Of a stretch of 64,000 nucleotides of DNA, positions 21,830-33,800 are shown piece by piece. This DNA is from Paramacrobiotus metropolitanus (lineage: Eukaryota; Tardigrada; Eutardigrada; Parachela; Macrobiotidae): assembly GCF_019649055.1 (NCBI RefSeq), contig NW_026570229.1, positions 496,001 to 560,000 of the forward strand, read 5' to 3'. Positions within the stretch are counted from its first letter, which is position 1. Every line of letters starts with the position of its first letter. The notes below the pieces were generated by a model. It saw only the letters and a program-made list of their open reading frames with translations. It was not told the origin of the DNA and made no database searches. A program made the position numbers and the translations under genes.

Positions 21830-22690
21830 CCAACAGATGCGCAACGACGGGATGTCGGATTGCGGGGACAGAACACGTCGACTGTGCACCGCAAGTGGAC
21901 CGTTTGCATATTAAAGTTGTCCATGTCGAAAGCAAAAAAATGTAGTAAAGAAGACTTAAAAAATGTCGTTGTCTATGTCGGAAAGAAAAGTTGAATGTTG
22001 TTGATGAAAGTTGATGAATGAATCGAGAGTGATTATCTGTTCTGACAAGCTTGCCACGAGCATAGCATGACTAGACATAATATCGGATGCTGCCGATTCT
22101 ATTTCTGTAACTGATTTTAGTTTTGTTTCTTCTTCCGTTCGTACGTAACGTCGTTCTAAGAAATTTGGCTTGCGATCTGGCCGCACAGTGGACTGGTGTT
22201 TCTCGATTCTGGTAATCGTAATCATAGCTGCTTCGTGACCTCACATCCTGTTCCAACCTGAACAGTCATTTGGTCCCTGGAGCTGGAAGCGCTGTATAAG
22301 CAGTTGCAGTTGAGATGCTTTAAGAGCATAGTTTTAATATCCAGCAGCAGCATGAAATATGAGTAAATCTTATTCTTGAATAATGTATTAATTTACTGTA
22401 CTTTCTTCGTTTGTTTTTGCAACTATGTTATTTAATGTTAACTTGTTGTGACTGGAGTCACAAAATTATTCTGCTGCCATCATAGTGTGAAGAGCGGACT
22501 GCCGGTGCCCCAACGCGTTGGACTTTATGTGTTAGTTAATTCATTAACTAGAGTTAAAATCCGGGTGACCTGTTTTTGCTCTCTTGCTTTCTTTGTCTTG
22601 CTGACCTATTATATTACTTTCCCGGATACGATGTTCTTATCATGCTAAGCTGACTGAATGCAGAACTCATTCTCGATTATTGCCACTAGC
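21830..22690. other. Intergenic, nothing recognised
   Basis: No exon supported between the LRR gene and the retroelement. Confidence 0.4.
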
Positions 22691-24740
22691 TAAACTTGAA
22701 TATTTTTGCTAAACTGACGACTGTTAACGTGTGCAGTTTTGTGTGCTAAACTGACAACTGATACGAGTGACCTTTCCATAATCTCCTCTTCAAAAATTAT
22801 CTCCCCGCATCCAACTACCCCACAATGCCACCGAAGAAGGATCCCAAGAACAATCCCGCACCACCAGCCAGCCGGCCACCGAGAAAACGCGGGAGGCCTG
22901 CGACACCACCGCCACCTGCCGTCAACTCAGTAGTTCACGTCGTGCAACCGGCATCTCAGCAGCCAGACTTGAGAACTCTGATTGAGCAGCAGGCCAAGCA
23001 GCAGCAATAATTGGACAGTATCTTGCACATCCTCAACCCAACCCCCGCCGCAGGCGCTGCCACGACAAAGCGCGTAGGACCCGGAACACCGCCACCGCCT
23101 GCTGTCAACTCGGAGGTTCAGGTTGTACTGCCGGCATCACAGCAGTCAGGCATCAGAACCCTGATTGAGCAGCAGGAAAAGCAGCAGCAGCAGATCGACA
23201 GCATCCTGCAAATGCTGAATCCCCACCCGGACGCTTGTATGTCCCCGTCAACGGGTCCACATCTCCGGGTCCGCATCGGCGACAATGACCAGCGTCATAT
23301 TACGAGCGAGAGCAACCCGCGACCACACCGGAAACGCTCCAGAAGCCATGGAAGACACCGCAACGATCGAGGTAAGAGCACGTCGCAATCCAGCTCACGT
23401 TCCGAAGACTCTCCCCCTCGCCGCACTCTCAAAGACAGACTTGGCCGCCGTGACGTATTCAGCAGACTGGGTGACCTGGCAGATACCCACTATCGTCAAT
23501 CACGCCATCTGCCTGCCGTACCCGAGAAAGTCCGCTCCAAACTGCTGGATCCGACCCGATATGTCGACTTTGACAGCCTCCTGCCAAAGAATCGGGTGGA
23601 GAAGCCCAGGGACGGAGCATCAAAAATGGTGATCAGCAAAGGTCATGTCATTTTGAAACCGCATGATGGACACGTCACAGTAGACTCATTTCCGGCATAA
23701 ATCCGCGCTTTTACCGTATTCGCTGCATATCGGACGTCTGTCATTCCTGAACTGACCATCCCTCTACTGAAGTACTGAAGTATCAAGACTTGATGGCTCG
23801 ATACGCCGACCGTGGTATCCCAGTAGATAAATGGCTTGATTACGACAAGCAGTTCCGAACGTACATGACGGCTCACCCATACAACTTTGATCTATGGGGA
23901 CACCAGCACGACGACACCTACTCCGACATCATCCAAAACGGTCACCGGGAAGCGACCTCGGAAGTCCACGTGCGCGACCGGAACCAGAGGGCCCCCAACG
24001 AGCGCGACACCTGCAGGAACTGCGGATCCAGCGGTCATTTCATCGCGCAGTGCCCGGCACCACGCAAAGGATTCCCGGGTCTCCAACAGCAGCCCTTTCG
24101 GACAAGCACCGCCGCAGACGGCAACAATATCTGCAAGAACTACAACTTTACCAACTGCACCGAGCCATGTAAGCGGCAGTTCAAGCACGTCTGCCTCACC
24201 TGTGGAGGAGCCGGCTACGAGGCTCCGCAGTGTCGCAACGCCAACTGACATCGCCACAGTGCCCGCAAAGGTCACGACACCCCTGCGACCAGAGGCCTTT
24301 GCGAGACTGCTGGCTGCCCATCCTAACCCACGTTTTGTTTCTTTTATTGTTTCTTCCTTAATAACCGGCGTCGATCTTGGCTACCGCGGACCACAGTTTT
24401 CCACACTCCCAACTCACACACAGCTCGGAAACACCACCGCGCTCTGGGAAACAGCATCAGAAAGAGGTCGCCCGGGGACACACTGCCGGCCCATTCACGC
24501 AACCGCCTCTGAAAAACTTTGTCGTAAACGCCTTGGGCGTCCGCCAAAAGAAAGACAGGGACATCCGAACCATCATGGATCTCTCACAACCAGTGGGTCA
24601 AAGCGTCAAAGATGTCATCTCAACGGAATATTTTTGCTAAACTTGAATATTTTTGCTAAACTGACGACTTTTAACGTGTGCAGTTTTTCTTACCACCCAC
24701 CCGCCCTTTCTAACGGGTTTATTGTGAAATGAATTGAATA
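22691..24740 (+). mobile_element. Truncated retroelement, DIRS/Ngaro-like, with 50-bp direct repeats
   Basis: The ends carry a 50-bp direct repeat (22691-22740 and 24638-24687, one mismatch by eye; it begins TAAACTTGAATATTTTTGCT). Between them lie gag-like frames and only the first 45-50 residues of a reverse transcriptase. A possible AATAAA lies just outside the right repeat at 24736. Everything after the start of the RT (rest of RT, RNase H, recombinase) is gone, and the RT frame runs straight into the right repeat. Left and right repeats almost identical suggests a fairly recent insertion or recombination. Placement near tyrosine-recombinase elements rests on the gag zinc motifs and the RT start. 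Confidence 0.65.
22825..24640 (+). pseudogene. Gag-like polyprotein plus start of reverse transcriptase, broken
   Basis: ATG 22825 begins a Pro/Gln-rich region. A CAA-to-TAA change stops it at 23008-23010, and the same frame resumes to 23700. A block of about 150-180 bp (TPPPPAVNS, then RTLIEQQ and DSIL) is duplicated at about 22900-23040 and 23085-23225. A shifted frame (about 23775-24248) has WLDYDKQFRTYMTAHP, a CCHC zinc knuckle (CRNCGSSGHFIAQC) and a second Cys/His cluster (C-x-NFTNC, HVCLTCGGAG, PQC). Another frame (to 24640) has GPFTQPPLKNF, ALGVRQKKD and IMDLSQPVGQSV, the N-terminal edge of a DIRS/Ngaro-type RT. At least two frame breaks and one stop make it non-functional. Roles in RNA packaging and reverse transcription are inferred from the family. 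Confidence 0.65.
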
Positions 24741-24904
24741 AAGGGGCAAGTGGCCAGAAGGAAGGCTAGGGGGAGCAATGGGCGCGCGTCTTCGGGCTCC
24801 TAATCGAAACGGCGACATCTGTCCGCTCTGGCCTTCTTCTCGGTTTACCATCCCATTACCGGCACTCGCTCACCATGGATTTTAACACGCATTTGTCCAG
24901 TCTC

Positions 24905-25528
24905 ACCTGGACCGTTGCTCCACTGTGTGGAGCGGAGCACCTGTGTCCACGCTGGAGCCGCTGACTGTCGCGCAAAGAAAAGCCATTCGAGCTATTGCCA
25001 ACTATGCCGAAGTGTCCACCACCGACCGGATGAAGCAATACGAGATAACGCCACTGTTTAAGCGATGGAAACACCAGGAAGCAACATGGTTGTACAAAAT
25101 TCTGCACCCGGAGAAGTTCCAAGTGCCCCACTACCTGAGCGAAATGATCGTCGTAAAGCAGCATGCCAAACCGTACAGCCTTCGAAGCGGAAACAGGACC
25201 TTCATCGAAGGACAGGGAAGGACAAGGACAGGGAAGTCCACGTTGGCATGGAGGCTGAACAACGTTATGAGCCAGCTAACCGAGGCCGGAAACGACATTC
25301 TTAGTAGCAGCTCGCTTGCTGTTTTCCGTTATGCACTGAAACATGTTGCCATAACTTGATTGCCTTCCTTTTCTTAATACTTCTCTTTGCATTAATGGCT
25401 GTTGCTCTACTTTCATCACGATGCCTGTTATTAAGCCAGGTTTAAATTCCCATGCTAGATTTCGATCCTAGCTTTTAATGGGTTACCTGCCTGCCGTTCA
25501 ATAAACAAACAATAAATAAACAATGATA
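24905..25528 (+). mobile_element. 5'-truncated LINE (3' end of RT ORF)
   Basis: The frame to the stop at 25359 has TVAQRKAIRAIAN, ITPLFKRWKHQEATWLYKI and KPYSLRSGNRTF. This is the usual tail of a non-LTR retrotransposon RT protein (LQ-x-RAIR, then PLF, then YxLRS). Everything upstream of about 24905 is missing, as expected for 5' truncation. The 3' UTR ends in a short AATAAACA-type repeat (about 25498-25525), a typical LINE tail. Confidence 0.7.
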
Positions 25529-25836
25529 TTACAACGCGGCCAGTTAAACGGTCTATTCAGGGAAGATTTTTCCGGTATTTATTTTATTATTGATGCTGAC
25601 ACATGAAGGAAAGGAAACGTCTGAGATCAACTGTTATAGCTACACAACAAAGCTTGACAAAATGCGGGCACGACCCGTGATTAAGGCAGCTAGAAAACAT
25701 CCTGAATAACCACAATTTACACTAGTTTTACTTCTGTTGTATTTATACATTAATGCTGCAGCGGAATAGGCACGAACTGTACATTAGGAAACAGCGCTGA
25801 TTTTGGCGACGATGCAGCGAAGCGCTCTCTGATTGG

Positions 25837-28800
25837 TCACGAACTGTTGTGGGCGTTGCAGGTCCGGCAGCAGCGTAGGCGGTAGGCTTTCTGCCGGCAC
25901 AGCTTCAGCGGGTTGGCGAAGTCGCAGTACTTGAAGTGGTCGCGACAGTGCGGCTCTTCTACGAAAGGTCACAACCATTTGATATTTTTATATACTGACA
26001 TACGTAATTATAATAACATCTGCAATCCAGATAAACGAAATTTTTTTATTGAAAATAATAACAATTTTGTTTTGGTTTAATAGATATTTAAAATACGAGT
26101 AGTTTTCAATAACTTATAATAATTCGTTTTTATATTAAATATTTTTTAGTAATAAATAAAAAATTGTGAATATAAAACGAAAATTAAATGAAACGGAAAA
26201 AATGAAAAATAATACTGTAATAAATTACAAAAAATTACTGGAATAAAAAATAATGTGACTGACCGCTATTGCACTCCGGCACCCCTTCGCAGGGCTCCTT
26301 GACCGGCGGCCGCTCCAGTCCCCGGCAGTTATTACCGGCCGGTTTGGTCGTGCCGAAGTAGACACACTTGAGGATGCGACTGCGGTAACCGCCCTGGCCG
26401 CACGTCACCGTACACTAGCAACCACAAAACATACGTTTTTTAAAAGACCAACCGGAAGTGCCAACCGGAAGTCGGGACCCCCGCTTACCTCCGACCAGGG
26501 CCCGGTCCACCACACGGCCTTGCACTTGGGATTGGGGCACTCGCGCTCCTTCCGCGGGGCACTGTCCGCACCGCACAACTCATCGGCCACCCGGCTGCCG
26601 TTGGGGAAGCCGCAGGAGACATTGCGGGTTTGAGTGGCCGCCTCCAGGGAGAAACACTGCCCCGACTCGCACTATACGGGCATCGACATGACCGAAGTTA
26701 ATACATAAATAAGTAAAAAATAAAAAAGATAAAGGTCACAACGTACGTCTTCCCAGGCGGTGGTCCGCCATTCGGGACACTCCTCCCAGCCGCAGACCCG
26801 CGCTGTTTCCGGCGGACTGCTCAGACCGGCGGAGATGCAGAGTGCGTGTGGCGCCACCTGCTGTTCCTTGTCCAGCCGCGCTTGACAGTTACTACTGCGC
26901 ACCTTTAAAAATTTGTACGCGAATTTACATACTATTTAAAATATTTATTAATAGATATTATTTATTTTGTTATTTTTTCATATTAGTAATAAATCTAATT
27001 GTATACTTATATATGTAATTTTTCAAATTTTTTTAAAAAAATGCTTATTTATTTTTGATTATTTATTTCTTCATGGATGCGAAAAAGTAATTTGCAATGT
27101 TAGGCAGACTGAAATACGCCATAAGACGAATTTATTAAATACGAGCCGCCAAAAATCGGCCTAATAAAATTACCTGCGAACCGGCGCCTCCACAGCTTCG
27201 GGAGCACGGCGACCACTCCCCGTTGACCCACTCCACGGCCACCATGCTCTGTCCCGACCTGGACCTTACGCTGACCTTCTGCCCATCCCCGGCCGTCTCC
27301 AGCGGCTGATCCACGAAGATCTGCTGCAGTCCCCGCGGCTTTCGGAACATGTCCAGGACGTTAATCACCAGCTCCTCCACGTTCTTCCCACTATAATCAA
27401 GCGCCGGGAGCTCCGTCACCGGGCTCTGGTCCGCATAGTACCGCGTCTGTTCCGCGGTGTTCCCGTTATTATCCGCGATGGCGTTGGAGAAGGGCGTGGT
27501 CTTCTGGGACACCGTCTGGAGGATCCGCAGCGCGTCCGTCGAGTTGGCGTAAAACCGTTGGATGGTGTTCCCGGTGCTGCCGCCCACGAACAGCGGACTG
27601 CTGGGCTGTTTCGTCGACACCGTCCGGCTGACGACCTTCAGCTGCACCGACTCCTGGACGCTCCCGGCGCGGCAGGTGTATGTCCCGGCGTCGGCCTTCC
27701 GCAGCGAACGGATCTTGATCGCGCCCAGGTGCGACATCTTGACGTGGGCTTTGGGGTTCGTGGAGTACTGCACGGGTTTCCCGTCTTTAAGCCAGGTCAC
27801 CGGGGGCCGCTGGCCGGGCTTCCCGGACACCGGACACTTCAGTCGGAGGTCCGTGCCTTCGTGCAGCACGTGCACGGCGGAGTTGGCGACCTTCAGTTTG
27901 TTGGCTTTGGTTTTGGACTTGAACATGTTGAGGGTCACCGGCGGACTGTGACCTTTGGAGGGGGCCCCGGTGGCTCCCGGAGGACATACGCTCCGGAAAC
28001 AGGATTTAATAGCGGAGGGACGGTGTTTCGGGCAGACACCTGTAATGTACACGTTCATCATAACATATTCTATGTCCATGAACTTGTCTGACTGATCACT
28101 GTCAGCATATGCATAATATATATTGTGCTGTTATATTCGCGGCATCATCTATCGTTCTTACTTGTAACTACGATACATCCGCGTTAACATATATTCATAA
28201 TAAAGCCTACGAACAGCCCCGTTACATACCGTCGGGCTCGGCGATGTCCTGGACGTCTCCGGACGCCAGGCGTTGCCGGCAAACGACGTTCCGCTCCATG
28301 ATTCCTTTTCCGCAGGTCCGGGAGCACGGGCCGAAGGGCTCGACGTCCCACACTGGTGCGCAGTCGGTGCTGGCACAGGCGATGAAATCCCGGGGCGGCG
28401 GATAGGAGCACGACGACTGCGGAAGGAGGAGGACATCCCCGGCCGAGGCTCCAAGCTCCTGGACGCACTGGATCGTCCGGGTCTGGGTGCCCCCGCCACA
28501 CGTCCGGGAACACGCGGAGAACTCGGAGGTGTTCCATCGTGGCGGACAAGGAATCTCGTTGCAGCTCTGCTTCAGCTCCGGGGGACGGGCGACGTTCTTG
28601 CAGAACTTCTCTTCCACCGGCGCCTGGTCGTGGTCCCGAAAGCACCGGATAATCGCGTGCCGGACACCTCCCAGACAGGTCTTGGTGCACCCCGTGTATC
28701 CCTCATAATGCCAGGAGTACGTCACCTCGATCCCGACATTGGGTCGGGAGAGGTTCGCCGGCGCCGTGGTGGTGTTGGGGAGCATTGCCAGAACGCCGTC

Positions 28801-29250
28801 CTCGCACGGGCGGCGACTACACGGCTCCCGGTCGATAGGCTTCGCGTCGTTGCACTCGCTGTCCGGCAGTTGCACCAGTTTCACCGAGAACCGAATGTAC
28901 AGTTTACACTCGACGCTGCGGTGCCGGTAGCCGTGGCCACAGGTGGCGCTGCACTCCGACCAGGGACCTGTCGCGAACATCGGGGCGTCCTCGTACTTCA
29001 GCGCCTCTTCGACATCGATAGGCGGTTGCTCGTTCCACGCCTGGGGGGCCACTAACGGAAGGGCCTGCTCTGAATGGGGGCGGTCCTCCGGCTTCGGAGG
29101 GTGCGGGAGCGGGCAGGAGGAGGACACCTTACACACCTTCTTATCGGCCGGTTTCCGGGCCTTATCGCATGCCGAACTGTCGAAGCCTTTGTGGTCCACA
29201 CACTTTACTGTCCGCACCTGTAAATGTTGATAAAAAAATCAAAAAACGCT

Positions 29251-29311
<61 letters not shown>

Positions 29312-30884
29312 CTGGCTTCCGCGTCCGCAACTGGCCGAGCACGCCGACCACGTCGACGTCTGCCACTGCGGACAGGCATGCACGTTGCACCGCCGCTCCG
29401 TGGGGGGTTGGTTGTGCCGCGTGCAGTGGTAGTCCCCCACCGGGCGTTTCGTCCCGTTCTGGAGGGTCTCCAGGCAAAACACCCGTCGCGCCTGACTCCC
29501 GCCGCTGCACTCCGCCGTACACGGGCCCCAGGACTCCGTGGCCCACTGGTACTGCTGGTAGCGGAAGGGCGTGGTCTGCTTGATGCAGGAGTGTTGGTTG
29601 CACTCGCGCAGCTGACTGGGCGGCCGCTGTGAAAGGTCACAGTGGACCTCCGGGACCACGAGGCCGGACTGGGTGCTGATGCAGTAGGAGGAGGTGCTCT
29701 GGTAGCCGCCGCCGCAGGGGCGGGAGCACTGCGAGTAGTTGGTCTGCTGCCAGATGTACTGTAACGGTCGGCCGCACCGGGAGCCGTCGCCGCCGCAAAT
29801 TCCGCAAGCGTCCAGCTTTAGGCTGGAGCCCAGTTGGAGGTCACATCCGACCGACTAGAAAAATTTATAAAAAAAAATTAATTAAATTAAATTAAATTAA
29901 ATTAAATTAAATTAAATTAAATTAAATTAAATTAAATTAAATTAAATTAAATTAAATTAAATTAAATTAAATTAAATTAAATTAAATTAAATTAAATTAA
30001 ATTAAATTAAATTAAATTAAATTAAATTAATTAAATTAAATTAAATTTTACCATGCACATTCCGTTGATGCACATGTCCAGTGATCCCTCACGGCACCGG
30101 GTACCGTCCAGGACGTTAGGCGCCATCTCGCGGGTGATACTCTCGTCCTGGGCATCGCATGTCAGAGCGCACGGCTTCTCCGTGTTCTTGGAAGGCAGCC
30201 AGCGGTACAGTCGGCCTTTGAAACGCATGTTGTTGTAGGCGGCGCATTGCTGCGCTCGGAAATCAACGGCATCCGGTGGACAGTTCTGTGAATGACACCA
30301 AAAGGTCACCAGCGAAATTCTTTTACTGTATAAGTCACTTAACTGAAACCTGATTGAACGCAATACTTTATATAACAGCGATAAAATTAATTTTGTTTAG
30401 AACAGGGTTAAGAAAAATGTTATATTAAACAAATTATTATTTAATTAAGTAGACTAATTATTTATTTATTTAAAAAATCAATAATTAAATAATTATTTAT
30501 TAGTTTAATTATTTAATAAAATAATTGATAATTCAAGTGATTTTGATAATTTTGATCTCCTCATATGTAAAGGTCACCGGAAGTGGCGCAAAGACGTGGT
30601 TATACCTGCGTGTTGCAGAGCCGGTAGCGGACCTTTTCGCCATAGCATCCTTGCCCGTCATCCCGGCTGCACGTGCGATACTGGAACATGGCGCCACCGT
30701 CGCACGTCCGCGAGCACTCGCTCCAGCTGCTCCACGCTTTCCACCCGGTGGCCGGCTCCGTGGTGGCCTCCTCCAGTTCATTCTTCAGTAGTTCGTCCGG
30801 GTGCCACTTGCCCAAGGCGTTCTCCGCGGTGTCCTCGTGCTTCCGGTGCCACTCGTCGTCGGCGGCATCGCGCGACTCGACACT
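25837..30884 (-). CDS. ADAMTS-like matrix protein (TSP1 repeats, Ig, PLAC); 5' exon missing
   Basis: Nine minus-strand exons with consistent phases: 30884-30606, 30285-30052, 29854-29312, 29217-28230, 28039-27174, 26902-26747, 26671-26489, 26414-26264, 25958-25837 (stop TGA). They give 1173 aa after a missing first exon that should supply the signal peptide. Domain order: TSP1 (WSSWSECSRTCDGG, about 55-93); ADAMTS-type Cys-rich region (DFRAQQC, LTC, DGTRC, about 94-171, with GCDLQLGS and CGICGGDG in the next exon); three TSP1 repeats; then four more in the large exon. A single Ig domain follows (Cys about 750 and 804, Trp 764), then three TSP1 and a C-terminal PLAC domain (six cysteines, RLRCCRTC). 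There is no metalloprotease and no Kunitz domain, which favours ADAMTS-like 1/3 over ADAMTS or papilin. The spacer normally between Cys-rich region and second TSP1 is absent. Expected role: secreted, matrix-bound regulator. Confidence 0.85.
29255..29310. repeat. (AAT)n microsatellite in an intron
   Basis: About 18 AAT units abut the splice donor of the minus-strand ADAMTS-like gene (the intron begins GTATTATTATT). It is responsible for spurious poly-Asn, poly-Ile and poly-Tyr frames. Confidence 0.95.
29877..30046. repeat. (AATTA)n microsatellite in an intron
   Basis: About 33 units of a pentanucleotide AATTA/ATTAA repeat fill most of the intron 29855-30051 of the ADAMTS-like gene. Confidence 0.95.
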
Positions 30885-33800
30885 CTGTAGCGAGAAAATA
30901 AATGCGTATTGAAATGATTGTGCGTAGTATTTGATGCGGGCTGTGATTGCCAACGGCAGCCCGCGGGCGTGGGTTGGTAATGGATGGGCAGTGTATAATC
31001 AAGTGGTGGACCAGTGTCCATCTGGCGGATATAATTATATTCGGCCTGTGAGTTTCATTCTCGCTGTGATGGATTATCCATATTTTATCGCAATTATATT
31101 ATCGAGTTCAATTCATGCAGTGTAACGCTGCTGTCGCCTTTGAACGCATTCCAGTTTCTAAATTAATTTTAAAAGGTGCTAATAGCTATCCTTCATATAA
31201 TAATTTAATTTTGAAATACAGCGGCTGGCAGTTATTCGGACAACGTTATTGGCTACGCAAAAATTAATTGGTTAAATAAATTTTCTGAAAAGCTAAAAAA
31301 TGCTCTAAATAAATATATCAATTGTTCTAATTGGCAGATTCAGCCTAATCATTTTTTTTGAATTGAGGTAAATACTTAAATATTTAAAATCACTTATTCC
31401 CTAATTATAAGGGAATTTATTAAGAGGAATTATAAGAGAATGTTTTCTCGCCATTTGATTGCATTACCGTTAGGGAAAGGATTAAGGAAAAGATACAGCA
31501 TATCACAGTCGTCCACTGCGGGAATGCTGCACTGTGCGGTTTCATGGTGCCCCGATCATTTATGCGCCAAAATAGAAAAAGATGGAAACGGTCAAGCGGG
31601 GTGCGGTTGGCATAATCCTGCCGCGCTAATCTTGGCTAAATCGGATACAAACAAGCTCCAGCGCACTACCGGCGCACGATGGACGTTGTCGTCGACATAA
31701 CCACTTCTGTAAAAACAAATGGGTTAAAATTCAAAACACAATTTCCTTTTAATTTTCTGAACATTTTGTATAATATTTCCCATTAAATCCGCAATGTTTT
31801 TTCCAATATGTTTCCGAATTATTTTTCAAATTCATTTTCTGGTAATATTATCATAAAAAACATGAAAGATTAATAATTAGTGATGACAGTGAAGTATCGA
31901 AATTTTTTAGAGTAATTCTACTGGATTTTAATAAAGCCGCAAATTAAATTAGTCGAGGCTTTTTTTCCAACTAAAATACTGGAAATAATAATTTGAAAAA
32001 AAATAAATTCTTCGTTGGCAATCGTTTCAAATTCTCGAAGTCCCGTTTCGTATTTAACCGATTGAATTCGAAGCAGAAAATTTGAAAACGTTATTTCAGC
32101 TATCAGAAAAATCGCGCATTTAAATGAAATCCCGACTGATCGATCCCGATCGATGCCGGTCGGTTGTTTGTGAGCACTGATTATTCCCTGCTTACATTAT
32201 AAATGCGCCGAGCGCGGCTAATCTACTTCCACTCAACTTGTCGACTGGATAACCTTAACGACGCTGTATCGGACCATTCAATTAGCGCACATACATAGAG
32301 TAATCCGTCCAGACACGCTAATCGACCGCGTAAATCAAAATAAACAACGTGCCCCGCTTCTATCCCGTCCACACGGTAAAGTATTTCATTTCCGGTCTGT
32401 TATTCACATTCTCATCCAGACCATACTGTATCCAGTTGATTTCTTATCGTACGACATTATCATAATCACGCGGCAATTTAGATCTTATCCAACTGGTTTA
32501 CACATCAGCGCTCAAATCCGTTATTACCAGTTAATCAATGCTGTACTAATAATTAGCTAATATTTAAAAAATCTGCATATAGCAAAATCAGAAATTATTT
32601 AAAAAATTTCTGTTATACAAGTATTTTGTTGTTATTTTTCATTGCTGTTAAATTGTGTCTTAGACATAATAATCATTAATAAGTCGGTGAAAGAAGCAAA
32701 TCAGCAATGCGAATTCGAAAAGAATTAAAAAATACACAAATTTTGTTTTTAAATATTTTTAGAAAAAACTTATTAAAATGCACAATTTAATTTTTACTCC
32801 GAAATAAATCGAATACGTATATCAGCGTAAAAATAACAGCGCAATATTGGGTAACTGTGCGCTAAGCGCTGGAAGTAATCGCAAATAATCACACTCACCG
32901 CTTTGTGCAAAAATAAAAAACCAACTCTCCGGCGAATAAATTAACTTAAATGGCGCGCGCATTGGAAGTGTAAAATCAAAACTGCCCTATCGGCTTATTT
33001 TAGCGAGCGACCCGATTAATTTTATCCAATGAAGGGGAATAAATGTTTACAAACTGACTGGCTACAGCGTCGATCAGTTATGCGGAATGATTATAATTGG
33101 CTAATTGGTTTCCGCGACTGCGTCACGCTGCGCGACACGCTGGCCCAACAATCCGGCTAATCACAACAATCATCGCTGATCGCCACACACTGAATACACA
33201 TCGTGCAATCACCGTGCCATCTTCATCAGGTGTCAGGCTGCACTATCTACATACAGCACATTCTTTCTCACGCATTTCCCCTGCGGGGCGGGCCAGGCCA
33301 CGCCCCCACGGACACCGGTGCGCGGGACCGGGGTTAAGGCGAAATTAAACGGCCACGCTTCGACGCGCGGCGATTGTTCCTGCACACCTAGGCGCGCCGT
33401 TATGAATCGGCCAATCAGCGCGATTCGCAAGAAAACCGGCAAAAATAGCCACAAGAAAATCGGCGAAAAGGTCATTCATTATTTTAAAAATCACCAATAA
33501 ATGAATCATTTATTTAACCTTTGAAATCTTTTATTACCCTGAACTGTATTAAGAGAAAGATTTTTTTAAAATTTAAATAGCTTATTAATAACCTACAAAA
33601 TTGCTTGAATAAAGTTACTGGCAAGCGATTAAAAAATTTAAAATTACGTATCATTGACCGAATCATTGACCGAATTATTTTTATGTATATAAAATGAATA
33701 AAAAATTCCTTTAGATTTCAATCTTTTACTATTAATTTTCCAGTTGCAAAAACTCGTTATACATTTAAAACGGTATTATTTCCAAATTAAAATAGATTTA

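Noticed and set aside
23887-24732. Thr/Pro-rich 281-residue frame
   Set aside because: It overlaps the zinc-knuckle gag frame and the RT start; low complexity, no motif.
27558-28091. Long plus-strand frame opposite the Ig-containing exon
   Set aside because: It is antisense to a phase-consistent exon and its GC-rich codon use mirrors the real gene. No domain was recognised.
29169-29659. Poly-Asn, poly-Ile, poly-Tyr and poly-Leu frames
   Set aside because: They are translations of the (AAT)n microsatellite inside an intron of the ADAMTS-like gene.
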